From: Xanthobacteraceae bacterium
GTDB taxonomy: Bacteria > Pseudomonadota > Alphaproteobacteria > Rhizobiales > Xanthobacteraceae
Assembly: GCA_019635635.1 (NCBI GenBank)
Contig: JAHBZB010000002.1
Coordinates: 434,001 to 498,000 of the forward strand
DNA length: 64,000 nt
Direction: 5' to 3'
A program made the position numbers and the translations under genes. The notes beneath the pieces were generated by a model. That model saw only the letters and a program-made list of their open reading frames with translations, was not told where the DNA came from and did no database searches. Of the stretch, positions 55,388-62,997 are shown piece after piece (positions within the stretch are counted from its first letter, which is position 1; the number at the start of each line of letters is the position of its first letter).

Positions 55388-56235
55388 TTCGAGCCCGCGT
55401 CCTGCTTCGCCTTGTTCTTCAGCGCATAGACATGCTCTGCGGACGGGAACGAGCGGTCGCGAACTTCGTTCGCGTAGTTCGACACCGCCTCCTCGATCAG
55501 GCGGCCCATGTCGGCATATTGCTTCACGAACTTCGGCACGCGCGGCGACAGGCCGAGCAAGTCTTCCAGCACGAGGATCTGTCCGTCGCAGGCCGACGAT
55601 GCGCCGATGCCGATGGTCGGCACCGCCACTTCCTTCGTGATCTTGACCGCGAGCGGCTCGGCCATGGCTTCCAGCACGATGGAGAATGCACCGGCGTCGG
55701 CAATCGCTTTCGCGTCGTCGAGGATCGGCCCCCATTCGCTCTCCTCGCGGCCGCGGGCGCGGAACGAGCCGAGCGTATTGATCGACTGCGGGGTCAGGCC
55801 GACATGGCCCATCACCGGCACGCCGCGCTCGGTGAGGAAGCGCACATGCTCCGCCATGCGAACGCCGCCTTCCATCTTCACCGCGCCGCAGCCGGTTTCT
55901 TTCAAGACGCGCGCGGCGGTGTGAAAGGCCTGCTCGGGGCTCGCCTCATAGGTGCCGAAGGGCAGATCGACCACGACCAGCGCCTTCTTCGAGCCGCGCA
56001 TCACGGCATGGCCCTGCAAGATCATCATGTCGAGCGTCACCGGCACGGTCGATTCGAAGCCGTGCATCACCATGCCGAGTGAGTCGCCGACCAGCAGCAG
56101 GTCGACATGCGCGTCCAGCCAGCGCGCGGTGTGCGCGTGATAGGCGGTGAGCGACACGATCGGCTCGCGGCCCTTGCGGGCGCGGATGTCGGGCGCGGTA
56201 TTGCGGCGGATGTCGGCGGCGTTCTGGATCGACAT
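55384..56235 (-). CDS. panB: 3-methyl-2-oxobutanoate hydroxymethyltransferase
   Basis: The 283-residue PanB has [20 protein letters not shown] (magnesium site Asp), [46 protein letters not shown] and the catalytic Glu in [31 protein letters not shown] is also diagnostic. It adds a hydroxymethyl group from methylene-THF to 2-oxoisovalerate in pantothenate synthesis. panC is not next to it here. A 45-residue membrane protein gene overlaps its stop. Confidence 0.96.
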   Translation of the reverse strand: MSIQNAADIRRNTAPDIRARKGREPIVSLTAYHAHTARWLDAHVDLLLVGDSLGMVMHGFESTVPVTLDMMILQGHAVMRGSKKALVVVDLPFGTYEASPEQAFHTAARVLKETGCGAVKMEGGVRMAEHVRFLTERGVPVMGHVGLTPQSINTLGSFRARGREESEWGPILDDAKAIADAGAFSIVLEAMAEPLAVKITKEVAVPTIGIGASSACDGQILVLEDLLGLSPRVPKFVKQYADMGRLIEEAVSNYANEVRDRSFPSAEHVYALKNKAKQDAGSK

Positions 56236-56410
56236 GGCGGGCCTCCTCGTCGTCCTTCGGTCAGGCTTCGCGCGCGCGAGTTCGTGCTCGCGCGGCCGGT
56301 AGATAGGAAGCGCTCTTTACAATGGAAGGGGCGCGCAAGCGAGTCTTTTGCTGCGCCGCGAAACTTCCCGGCGCGCCAAGCGTTAACCCCGCGAAACGGG
56401 GCTCTTCTCC

Positions 56411-57313
56411 ATGCCGGATTCCTACGACTGCCTGATCGTCGGCGGCGGGCCTGCGGGCCTTACCGCCGCGATCTATCTCGCGCGCTACCGCCGCAAGGTT
56501 TTGATCGTGGACGCAGGCAAAAGCCGCGCGGCCTGGATTCCGACCTCGCACAATTACCCCGGCTTCGAGGACGGCATCGCGGGCAAAGCGCTGCTCGCGA
56601 AGCTGCGCGAGCAGGCTGCCGAATACGGCGCGGAATTGCGCGAGGGCGAAGTCGCGAAACTGGAGGAAGCGCGCGACGGCTTCGTCGCGACGGCGGATGG
56701 CAAAACCATCGCTGCGCGGCGCGTCGTGATGGCAACCGGCATCATCGACGAGACCCCTTCGCTGCCCGGTCTGCGCGACGCGGTTTACGAAGGCGCGCTT
56801 CGCTTCTGCCCGATCTGCGACGGCTATGAAGCACGCGGCCAGAAAATCGCCGTGCTCGGACACGCCGAGACGGCGTGGCGCAAGGCGCTGTTTCTGCGCA
56901 CCTACTCCCGCGACGTGACATTCCTCTGCATCGACAATCCTGACGACGCACCAGCCGAGTGCCTGAAGGCGCTGCGCGAGGCGAACGTCGCCTTCCCCGG
57001 CGAATGCGCGACCGACATCGACAGAAGCGGCGAGCGGATCGTCGCCGTTCTGGAATCAGGCAAGAGGCTGGAGTTCGACGTACTTTATCCCGCGCTCGGC
57101 TGCGAAGTGCGCTCAAGCCTTGCGACTGCGCTCGGCGCGAAAGCGAACGAGACCGGAAACCTGCTCGTGAATGACTGCCAGTTGACGTCAGTGAAAGGCA
57201 TCTATGCCGCGGGCGACGTGGTTTCGGACCTGCACCAGATCAGCGTCGGAATCGGCCACGCCGCGATCGCGGCCACGAAAATCCATAACGAACTGGAGCG
57301 GAATTTGGCTTGA
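56411..57313 (+). CDS. Thioredoxin-reductase-like FAD-dependent oxidoreductase
   Basis: This 300-residue two-dinucleotide-binding protein opens with [20 protein letters not shown] and has [20 protein letters not shown], an [13 protein letters not shown] region, the CxxC in [19 protein letters not shown], and the C-terminal [23 protein letters not shown]. The CPIC pair with Asp-Gly after it is the place of the TrxR redox disulfide. It belongs to the TrxR-like group of which some reduce thioredoxin and some do not; CPIC rather than CATC and Ala/Ile changes mean its partner is open. No thioredoxin gene is adjacent. It is divergent from panB. Confidence 0.86.
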   Translation: MPDSYDCLIVGGGPAGLTAAIYLARYRRKVLIVDAGKSRAAWIPTSHNYPGFEDGIAGKALLAKLREQAAEYGAELREGEVAKLEEARDGFVATADGKTIAARRVVMATGIIDETPSLPGLRDAVYEGALRFCPICDGYEARGQKIAVLGHAETAWRKALFLRTYSRDVTFLCIDNPDDAPAECLKALREANVAFPGECATDIDRSGERIVAVLESGKRLEFDVLYPALGCEVRSSLATALGAKANETGNLLVNDCQLTSVKGIYAAGDVVSDLHQISVGIGHAAIAATKIHNELERNLA

Positions 57314-57320
57314 GCGACGC

Positions 57321-58934
57321 CTAAGCCGCCTTCTTCACGTCCTTGATATCCGAGAACACCACGCCGGGCGCGCGCTCGCGCGTATAGTCGAGGTCGAAGT
57401 TGGACTTCGCCATGAACACCGGATCGCCGTCGAGGTCGGAGGCCATCGAGAAGTTCTTCGCGGTGATGAAGGCATCCAGCTTCACGCGGTCTTCCGCCGA
57501 GACCCAGCGCGCGAGATCGAACTCGCTCTGCTCCAGCGAAATCTGGAGCCCGTATTCGGCATCCAGCCGCGCTTTGAGCACGTCGAGCTGCAACGGTCCG
57601 ACCACGCCGACGAGTGCCGGCGCGCCATCCATCGGCTGGAACACCTGCACCACACCCTCTTCCGCGAGCTGCTGCAACGCCTCTTTCAGCTTCTTCGCTT
57701 TCATGGGATCGCCGAGCTTCACGCGGCGGATGATTTCCGGCGCGAACGAAGGCACGCCGACGAAATTGATCGCCTCGCCTTCGGTCAGCGTATCGCCGAT
57801 CCGGAGCACGCCGTGGTTCGGAATGCCGACCACGTCGCCGGCATAAGCTTCTTCCGCGAGCGCGCGGTCTTTGGCGAAGAAGAACTGCGGCGCGTTCAGC
57901 GCCATCAGCTTCTCGGTGCGCGCGACCTTCACCTTCATGCCGCGCGAGAGCTTGCCGGAGCAGAGCCGCGCGAAGGCGATGCGGTCGCGATGGTTCGGGT
58001 CCATGTTTGCCTGAATCTTGAACACGAACGCGGTGAGCTTGTTCTCCGCCGCCTCCACCGTGCGCTTGTCGGCGACCTGCGCGCGCGGCTGCGGCGCATA
58101 ATCGCCGAGCGCTTCGAGCAAATCGCGCACGCCGAAATTCTTCAGCGCGGAGCCGAAGAACACAGGCGCAAGATGCCCCTCGCGGAACGGAGCAAGCTCG
58201 AATTTCTTGGTGCCTTCCTTGGCGAGCATCAGTTCTTCTTCGAGCGCCGCCGCATCCAGATTGGCGCCGAGCGCCGCCATCGCAGCCGCGTCCATCTTCT
58301 CGCGCGGCGCGTTCGCGTCGGCCTCAAGACGGCGCACGCCGCCACTCGACAATTCCACTGTGCCCGCAAAATCCCTGCCCCGCCCGATCGGCCAGGTCAC
58401 GGGTGCGGTGTCGAGCGCAAGCGTCTTTTCGATCTCGTCGAGTATCTCGAACGGGTCGCGGCTCTCGCGATCCATCTTGTTGATGAAGGTGACGATCGGA
58501 ATGTCGCGAAGGCGACAAACCTCGAACAGTTTCCGCGTGCGCGCTTCGATGCCTTTCGCGGCGTCGATCACCATGACGGCGCTATCGACCGCGGTCAGCG
58601 TGCGGTAGGTGTCTTCGGAAAAGTCCTCGTGGCCCGGCGTGTCGAGGAGATTAAAGACCAGACCGCCGAACTCGAAGGTCATCACCGAGGTCACGACCGA
58701 AATGCCGCGTTCGCGCTCGATCGCCATCCAGTCCGAGCGCGTGTTGATGCGGTTCTTCTTCGCCTTCACCTCGCCCGCCAGGTTGATCGCACCACCGAAC
58801 AGCAAGAGCTTCTCGGTCAGCGTGGTCTTGCCGGCGTCGGGGTGCGAGATGATCGCGAACGTCCGCCGGCGCGCGACTTCGCGCTCGATCGGCGTCTCGT
58901 TGGCTCGGGAGTGGGTTAAGGAAGTGTCGGACAT
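57321..58934 (-). CDS. prfC: Peptide chain release factor 3
   Basis: The 537-residue GTPase has the P-loop ISHPDAGKTTLTEKLLLFGG, switch region GISVVTSVMTFEF, DTPGHEDFSEDTYRTL (G3), INKMDRESRDPFEILDEIE (G4), and the RF3 C-terminal domains with VGPLQLDVLKARL. The length agrees with RF3 of other bacteria, and its order of domains excludes EF-G. It recycles RF1/RF2 after termination. It is convergent with the flavoprotein gene, with seven bases between. Confidence 0.95.
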   Translation of the reverse strand: MSDTSLTHSRANETPIEREVARRRTFAIISHPDAGKTTLTEKLLLFGGAINLAGEVKAKKNRINTRSDWMAIERERGISVVTSVMTFEFGGLVFNLLDTPGHEDFSEDTYRTLTAVDSAVMVIDAAKGIEARTRKLFEVCRLRDIPIVTFINKMDRESRDPFEILDEIEKTLALDTAPVTWPIGRGRDFAGTVELSSGGVRRLEADANAPREKMDAAAMAALGANLDAAALEEELMLAKEGTKKFELAPFREGHLAPVFFGSALKNFGVRDLLEALGDYAPQPRAQVADKRTVEAAENKLTAFVFKIQANMDPNHRDRIAFARLCSGKLSRGMKVKVARTEKLMALNAPQFFFAKDRALAEEAYAGDVVGIPNHGVLRIGDTLTEGEAINFVGVPSFAPEIIRRVKLGDPMKAKKLKEALQQLAEEGVVQVFQPMDGAPALVGVVGPLQLDVLKARLDAEYGLQISLEQSEFDLARWVSAEDRVKLDAFITAKNFSMASDLDGDPVFMAKSNFDLDYTRERAPGVVFSDIKDVKKAA

Positions 58935-59013
58935 GGCTTTATTTCAGGCGCGGAGTGCATCCCCGATCCGGGCCATTGGGTCAAGCCCGGCGAGCGGCTA
59001 GGATCGCGAATCA

Positions 59014-59769
59014 ATGCGGTTTCTGGCCTTCTCCGACGTTCATAACAACCTCGCCTGCGTGCGGAAAATGCGCGCGCAGGAACAGAACACGTTCGACGCC
59101 GTGCTGTTCGGCGGCGACATCGGGCGGAAAATCCCCGAGCAGTTTTTCGAGATTCTGGCGAGCTTCGACTGCCCCATTTTCTACGTCTATGGAAACTGGG
59201 ACATCGACCTTGCGCTCGATGCGAAGTTTCATCCCCGCGCGCAAATCCTGCATCGCAGTTCGGCGATGCTCGACGGCGTCACTTTCGCCGGCTTCAGCGA
59301 CAAGCCCGATGGCGCCGTGCGGCGGCGCTTCGCGGGCGCTCTTAAAAAGTCCGGCGCGGATTTCTCGCGTACGATTCTGATGTGCCACTACGAACTGCGC
59401 GGCATCGAAAAGGACTTCCCCGGCCTTGCGCTCCATCTCTACGGCCACACGCATGTCATGGAGCAGTTCGAGCGCAAGGGAACGAAATACGTGAACCTCG
59501 GCGTCCTGGACCGGCAGATTTCCGCGCGGCCGAAGGACAAGCCGGTCTGGGTCAAGGAAGACTGCCGCAATTACATCGCGGGCAATTATGCAATCGTCGA
59601 AAGCACCGGCGCAGGCTTCGGCGTGCGCTATGTCGCCTTGCCGAATGATTTTCCGGATTGGACGCCGGTAGACCGCAGCTTCCGGGGCATCGAATGGATC
59701 GAGGAGGAAAAGAAGTGGAGCGAGCCCGCCGACCCGCGCCTGCCCCGCTTCGAAATCGCGGGAGCGTGA
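59014..59769 (+). CDS. Metallophosphoesterase family protein
   Basis: The 251-residue protein carries the calcineurin-like metal site in order: FSDVHNNL (D-x-H), FGGDIGRK (GGD), YGNWDID (GNxD with W), MCHYELRG (H), and LYGHTHVME (GH-x-H). All metal ligands are present. The GNWD in place of GNHD is a common variant. The substrate could be a nucleotide or a phosphoester and cannot be inferred from sequence. A ROK kinase gene follows after 68 bases. Confidence 0.85.
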   Translation: MRFLAFSDVHNNLACVRKMRAQEQNTFDAVLFGGDIGRKIPEQFFEILASFDCPIFYVYGNWDIDLALDAKFHPRAQILHRSSAMLDGVTFAGFSDKPDGAVRRRFAGALKKSGADFSRTILMCHYELRGIEKDFPGLALHLYGHTHVMEQFERKGTKYVNLGVLDRQISARPKDKPVWVKEDCRNYIAGNYAIVESTGAGFGVRYVALPNDFPDWTPVDRSFRGIEWIEEEKKWSEPADPRLPRFEIAGA

Positions 59770-59837
59770 CCGTTTCCCGCTTGGCGCTGCAATCCGCCGC
59801 GATATGATCGCGCGGGGGAAGAAATAAGAGAAGAAGC

Positions 59838-60779
59838 ATGCCGGGGCCGCAAGGCTTTCGTATCGGGTTCGACGTCGGCGGCACCAAGATCGCGGTCTGC
59901 GTTCTGGACGAGGCGGGCAACTACGCCTTCAAGACCGAGATCGCGACGCCGCGGAACGACTACGCGACGTTCCTGCAATGCGCCGCCGAGATCCTGAAAG
60001 TCGCGCGCGAAGCGGTGCCGGGCGCCGCGGGTGCGACCATCGGCGTCGGCATTCCCGGCGAAATCGATGTCGTCGCCAACACCGTCAAGAACGCGAACAG
60101 CACCTTCCTGATCGGAGAAAATCTCGAGACCGATCTCGAACGCGCCTTCGGCCAGAAGGTTCGGCTCGCCAACGACGCGCAATGCCTGATCGCATCCGAA
60201 GTGCAGGACGGCGCGGCGCAAGGAGCCGCGGTCGCCTTCGGCGTGATCCTCGGCACCGGCGTCGGCGGCGGCATCGCGATTAACGGCGAAGCATGGCGCG
60301 GCAACAATCGTCTCGCGGGCGAATGGGGACACAACCCCTTCCCGTCGCGCGATGGCGAAATCATCGGCTCGCCCTGTTACTGCGGCCGCAACAACTGCAT
60401 CGAAACAGTGCTCAGCGGCCCGGCACTGGTCGCGGCCTATGCCGACGCGACCGCGGGCGAAGCCGCGCAGTTGCCCGAGATCGAGGCGAAAGTCGCCGAC
60501 GGCGATCCGGTCGCGCGCGAAGTGCTTTCCGAATATATCGACCATCTCGGCAATGCGCTTGCGACCGTGGTCGGCGTGCTCGACCCGGATGTGATCGTGC
60601 TCGGCGGCGGCGTCTCGAGTATCAGCTCGCTCTATCGCGAGTTACCGGACCGCGTGAGCGCGCACATGTTTCACAGCGCGCCCACCGCGCCGCGCTTCTC
60701 GACGCCGATCGTGAAAAGCAAATGGGGTCCGGACTCGGGCGTGCGCGGCGCCGCCCGGCTCTGGCCTTTGCCGCGCTAG
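59838..60779 (+). CDS. ROK family sugar kinase (NagK-like)
   Basis: The 313-residue ROK protein has the phosphate loop GFDVGGTKIAVCVLDEAG, ATP-adjacent GVGIPGEIDV, LANDAQCLIASE, GTGVGGGIAINGEAWRG, and the zinc cluster with GEWGHNPFP and CYCGRNNCIETVLSGPAL (three cysteines and a His). NANSTFLIGENLETDLE is the substrate-binding region. There is no N-terminal winged helix, so it is a kinase rather than a NagC-type repressor. N-acetylglucosamine kinase is the nearest named member; substrate specificity is uncertain. Confidence 0.82.
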   Translation: MPGPQGFRIGFDVGGTKIAVCVLDEAGNYAFKTEIATPRNDYATFLQCAAEILKVAREAVPGAAGATIGVGIPGEIDVVANTVKNANSTFLIGENLETDLERAFGQKVRLANDAQCLIASEVQDGAAQGAAVAFGVILGTGVGGGIAINGEAWRGNNRLAGEWGHNPFPSRDGEIIGSPCYCGRNNCIETVLSGPALVAAYADATAGEAAQLPEIEAKVADGDPVAREVLSEYIDHLGNALATVVGVLDPDVIVLGGGVSSISSLYRELPDRVSAHMFHSAPTAPRFSTPIVKSKWGPDSGVRGAARLWPLPR

Positions 60780-60814
60780 ATATAATTCCTGCACCATCGG
60801 CTTCGGGAGGGATC

Positions 60815-61210
60815 ATGCTCCGCATTTTTCTCGCGCTTCAGTTACTCGCCGCGGTGACGGTTATTGCCGGTGCGAGCGAACTGCACTTGCTCGCGGGCAA
60901 CTGGCGCGTAACCGAAATCAAAGGCCGTGCGACAAACGCAACCGTCCCCACGACCTTCAATTTCATGGAGAATGGGAGGGCCGCGGGAAGCGCCGGCTGC
61001 AACCGCTATCGCGCGCAAATGACGCTTAAGGACGACGAGTTGAGCTTCGGGATCGTCGCATCGACGGAAATGATGTGCGCGCCTGCCCAGATGGCGCAGG
61101 AGACCGCTTTCCTCGCGCAACTACCGGCAATCCGCGGCTGGCGGATCGAAAACGGCAAACTTCTCCTGCTGGACGCACAGAATAACGTGGTTCTGCGCGC
61201 GGAGCGCTAG
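60815..61210 (+). CDS. META-domain secreted protein (HslJ-like)
   Basis: The 131-residue protein has a signal peptide (RIFLALQLLAAVTVIAGA) and a META/HslJ domain: LAGNWRVTEIKGRATN, FNFMENGRAAGSAGCNRYRA (with the SAGCN motif) and GIVASTEMMCAPAQMAQETAF (TEMMC). This pattern of a central GCN with a Cys partner is that of the META family, linked to heat-shock and motility in other bacteria. A GGGAGG ribosome-binding site precedes ATG 60815. Its stop shares the bases CTAG with the convergent ArsC-like gene. Confidence 0.85.
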   Translation: MLRIFLALQLLAAVTVIAGASELHLLAGNWRVTEIKGRATNATVPTTFNFMENGRAAGSAGCNRYRAQMTLKDDELSFGIVASTEMMCAPAQMAQETAFLAQLPAIRGWRIENGKLLLLDAQNNVVLRAER

Positions 61211-61554
61211 AGCGCCTTCTTATATTCCTCCGGCTTGAAGCCGACGAGCAGCTTGCCGCCGGGCAGCTCCAGCACCGGACGCTTGATCATCGAAGGTTGC
61301 GAGAGCATCAGCGCGATCGCCTTCTTTTCGGTGACGCCTTCCTTTTCCTTCTCGGAAAGTTTGCGGAAGGTGGTGCCGGCGCGGTTGAGCAGCGTTTCCC
61401 ACCCCGCCTTCTTCGCCCAGCCTTCGAGCTTCGTCTTCTCGATGCCGCTCGTCTTGTAATCGTGGAATGAATATTCCACGCCCTGCTTGTCGAGAAAGGC
61501 GCGCGCCTTCTTCATCGTGTCGCAGTTCTTGATACCGTAGATCGTGATGCTCAT
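61207..61554 (-). CDS. ArsC/Spx family reductase-like protein (YffB type)
   Basis: The 115-residue protein starts MSITIYGIKNCDTMKKARAF. The single Cys11 in GIKNCDTMKKA is the YffB/Spx-ArsC nucleophile position. FHDYKTSGIEKTKLEGW and MIKRPVLELPGGKLLVGF follow, the last being the RPV-type segment of the ArsC family. YffB-like proteins are thioredoxin-fold reductases that use glutathione; a true arsenate role is not shown. The ATG at 61554 gives a normal length; the open frame to 61629 is not similar. The stop overlaps that of the META gene. Confidence 0.88.
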   Translation of the reverse strand: MSITIYGIKNCDTMKKARAFLDKQGVEYSFHDYKTSGIEKTKLEGWAKKAGWETLLNRAGTTFRKLSEKEKEGVTEKKAIALMLSQPSMIKRPVLELPGGKLLVGFKPEEYKKAL

Positions 61555-61686
61555 GCGCCGATTGTAGCGACTTCCTTCCGTGCCCGCCTGCTCCACGATC
61601 CGCATCCACGATTTTCTACACTTAGGCATTGACCTAAGTATTGAGCGGAGCTAGCTTAGCCAGGAAATCGGAACTGGAACCCAAGG

Positions 61687-62043
61687 ATGAACCCGCAAAT
61701 TTCGAGCGCATCGGCTTCCGCGCCGATCGACGCGATCTTCCGCGCGCTCGCGGACCCCACGCGGCGCAACGTGGTCGAGCGGCTCAGCCGCAAGCCGGCA
61801 TCGGCGAGCGATCTCGCAGCACCCTATCGCATGGCGATGCCCTCGTTCTTCGAACACATGAAGGTGCTCGAAGGGTGCGGTCTCGTGCGCTCGAAGAAGC
61901 AAGGCCGGGTGCGCACCTATGAGCTTGCACCAAACCGCCTCAAAATCGCGGAAGACTGGATCGGCAAGCAGCGCCGCTTCTGGGAACAGCGGCTCGACCA
62001 GCTCGACGAATATCTGCTCAGCATGAAGGACGAAGAAAAATGA
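61687..62043 (+). CDS. ArsR-family winged-helix transcriptional regulator
   Basis: The 118-residue protein has IFRALADPTRRNVVERLSRK, a DNA-recognition helix of the form MPSFFEHMKVLEGCGLVRSK, and GRVRTYELAPNRLKIAEDWI, the pattern of ArsR-family repressors. The usual metal-binding Cys-x-Cys in the recognition helix is absent, and only one Cys is in this region, so it probably senses something other than As or Cd. It overlaps the following SRPBCC gene by four bases, which suggests that it regulates its own operon, as for many ArsR-SRPBCC pairs. Confidence 0.9.
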   Translation: MNPQISSASASAPIDAIFRALADPTRRNVVERLSRKPASASDLAAPYRMAMPSFFEHMKVLEGCGLVRSKKQGRVRTYELAPNRLKIAEDWIGKQRRFWEQRLDQLDEYLLSMKDEEK

Positions 62044-62525
62044 TCCCGTTCAAGCCCGACCCGAAATTCGACCTCGTTCTGGAGCGCGACATCGACGTGC
62101 CGGTCGAACTCGTGTGGAAAGTCTGGACCACGCCGGAGCACCTGAAGCACTGGTTCGTGCCGAAGCCGTGGTCGCTCGCCCGCTGCAAGATCGATCTACG
62201 CCCCGGCGGCGAGTTTTCTTCCGTCATGCTCTCGCCGGAGGGCAAGGAGTTTCCGAATAACGGCTGCTATCTCGAAATCGTACCCAACGAGCGACTGGTC
62301 TTCACCGATACGCTGCTTGCAGGCTATCGCCCCTCGCCCAAGCCGTTCTTCACCGCAGCCCTTCTGCTCGAGCCCCGCAACGGCGGCACGCGCTACACCG
62401 CGATCGCGATTCACGGCGAAGAAGCCACGCGCAAGCAGCACGAAGAGATGGGCTTCCATGACGGCTGGGGCACGGTGGTCACGCAGATGACCGACTATAT
62501 CAAGGCCGGAATGAAACCGGCGTAA
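62040..62525 (+). CDS. SRPBCC / AHSA1-domain protein
   Basis: The 161-residue protein has LVLERDIDVPVELVWKVWTT, EHLKHWFVPKPWSLARCKID and LRPGGEFSSVMLSPEGKE, then a helix near the C-terminus (HDGWGTVVTQMTDYI). This is the AHSA1-like START-type fold that holds a hydrophobic ligand in a cavity. Ligand not known. It overlaps the ArsR gene and precedes the VOC gene by about 25 bases, so the three are likely one operon. Confidence 0.88.
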   Translation: MIPFKPDPKFDLVLERDIDVPVELVWKVWTTPEHLKHWFVPKPWSLARCKIDLRPGGEFSSVMLSPEGKEFPNNGCYLEIVPNERLVFTDTLLAGYRPSPKPFFTAALLLEPRNGGTRYTAIAIHGEEATRKQHEEMGFHDGWGTVVTQMTDYIKAGMKPA

Positions 62526-62549
62526 GCCGCGAAAACAGGAGTAACGAAC

Positions 62550-62978
62550 ATGGCGGACATGCCGAACATGAAAGTGCAGCCCTATCTTTTCTTCGACGGA
62601 CGCTGCGAGGAAGCGCTCGAGTTTTACAAGAAAGCTCTCGGCGCCGAGGTAACCTTCATGATGCGCGGCGACGAAAGCCCCGATAAAGGCGGCGCGCACG
62701 CGACCGGCGACAAGATCATGCATGCTGCCTTCATGGTCGGGAACACGCTGATCATGGCTTCCGACGGCTTCGCCAAAGGAAACCCGAAATTCGAGGGCTT
62801 TTCCCTTTCGATCACCGCAAAAGACGAAGCGGAATCCAAAAAACTATTCGGCGCGCTCTGCGAAGGCGGAGAAGTCACGCAAGCCATCATCAAGACCTTC
62901 TTCTCGCCGGCCTTCGGCATGGTGAAAGACAAGTTCGGCATGCACTGGATGGTGATCGTGCCGCAGGAAATGGCGTAA
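62550..62978 (+). CDS. VOC family protein (PhnB-like)
   Basis: The 142-residue protein opens QPYLFFDGRCEEALEFYKKA and has the PhnB/glyoxalase-like beta-alpha-beta3 pattern: HAAFMVGNTLIMASDGF, LSITAKDEAESKKLFGALCE and FFSPAFGMVKDKFGMHWMVI (the FG-x-x-x-D-x-FGxxW signature). Members of this branch often lack a known activity. Metal ligands of classic glyoxalases are only partly kept. GGAGTAACGAAC precedes ATG 62550 as ribosome-binding site. It follows the SRPBCC gene. Confidence 0.88.
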   Translation: MADMPNMKVQPYLFFDGRCEEALEFYKKALGAEVTFMMRGDESPDKGGAHATGDKIMHAAFMVGNTLIMASDGFAKGNPKFEGFSLSITAKDEAESKKLFGALCEGGEVTQAIIKTFFSPAFGMVKDKFGMHWMVIVPQEMA

Positions 62979-62997
62979 CGAAAGCGGAGCCGCGAAG

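Noticed and set aside
61207-61554. Arsenate reductase proper, with the ArsR gene as an ars operon
   Set aside because: The protein has the YffB-type GIKNC start and no partner cysteine typical for ArsC; the ArsR protein lacks the Cys-x-Cys metal site, and no ArsB/Acr3 is seen.
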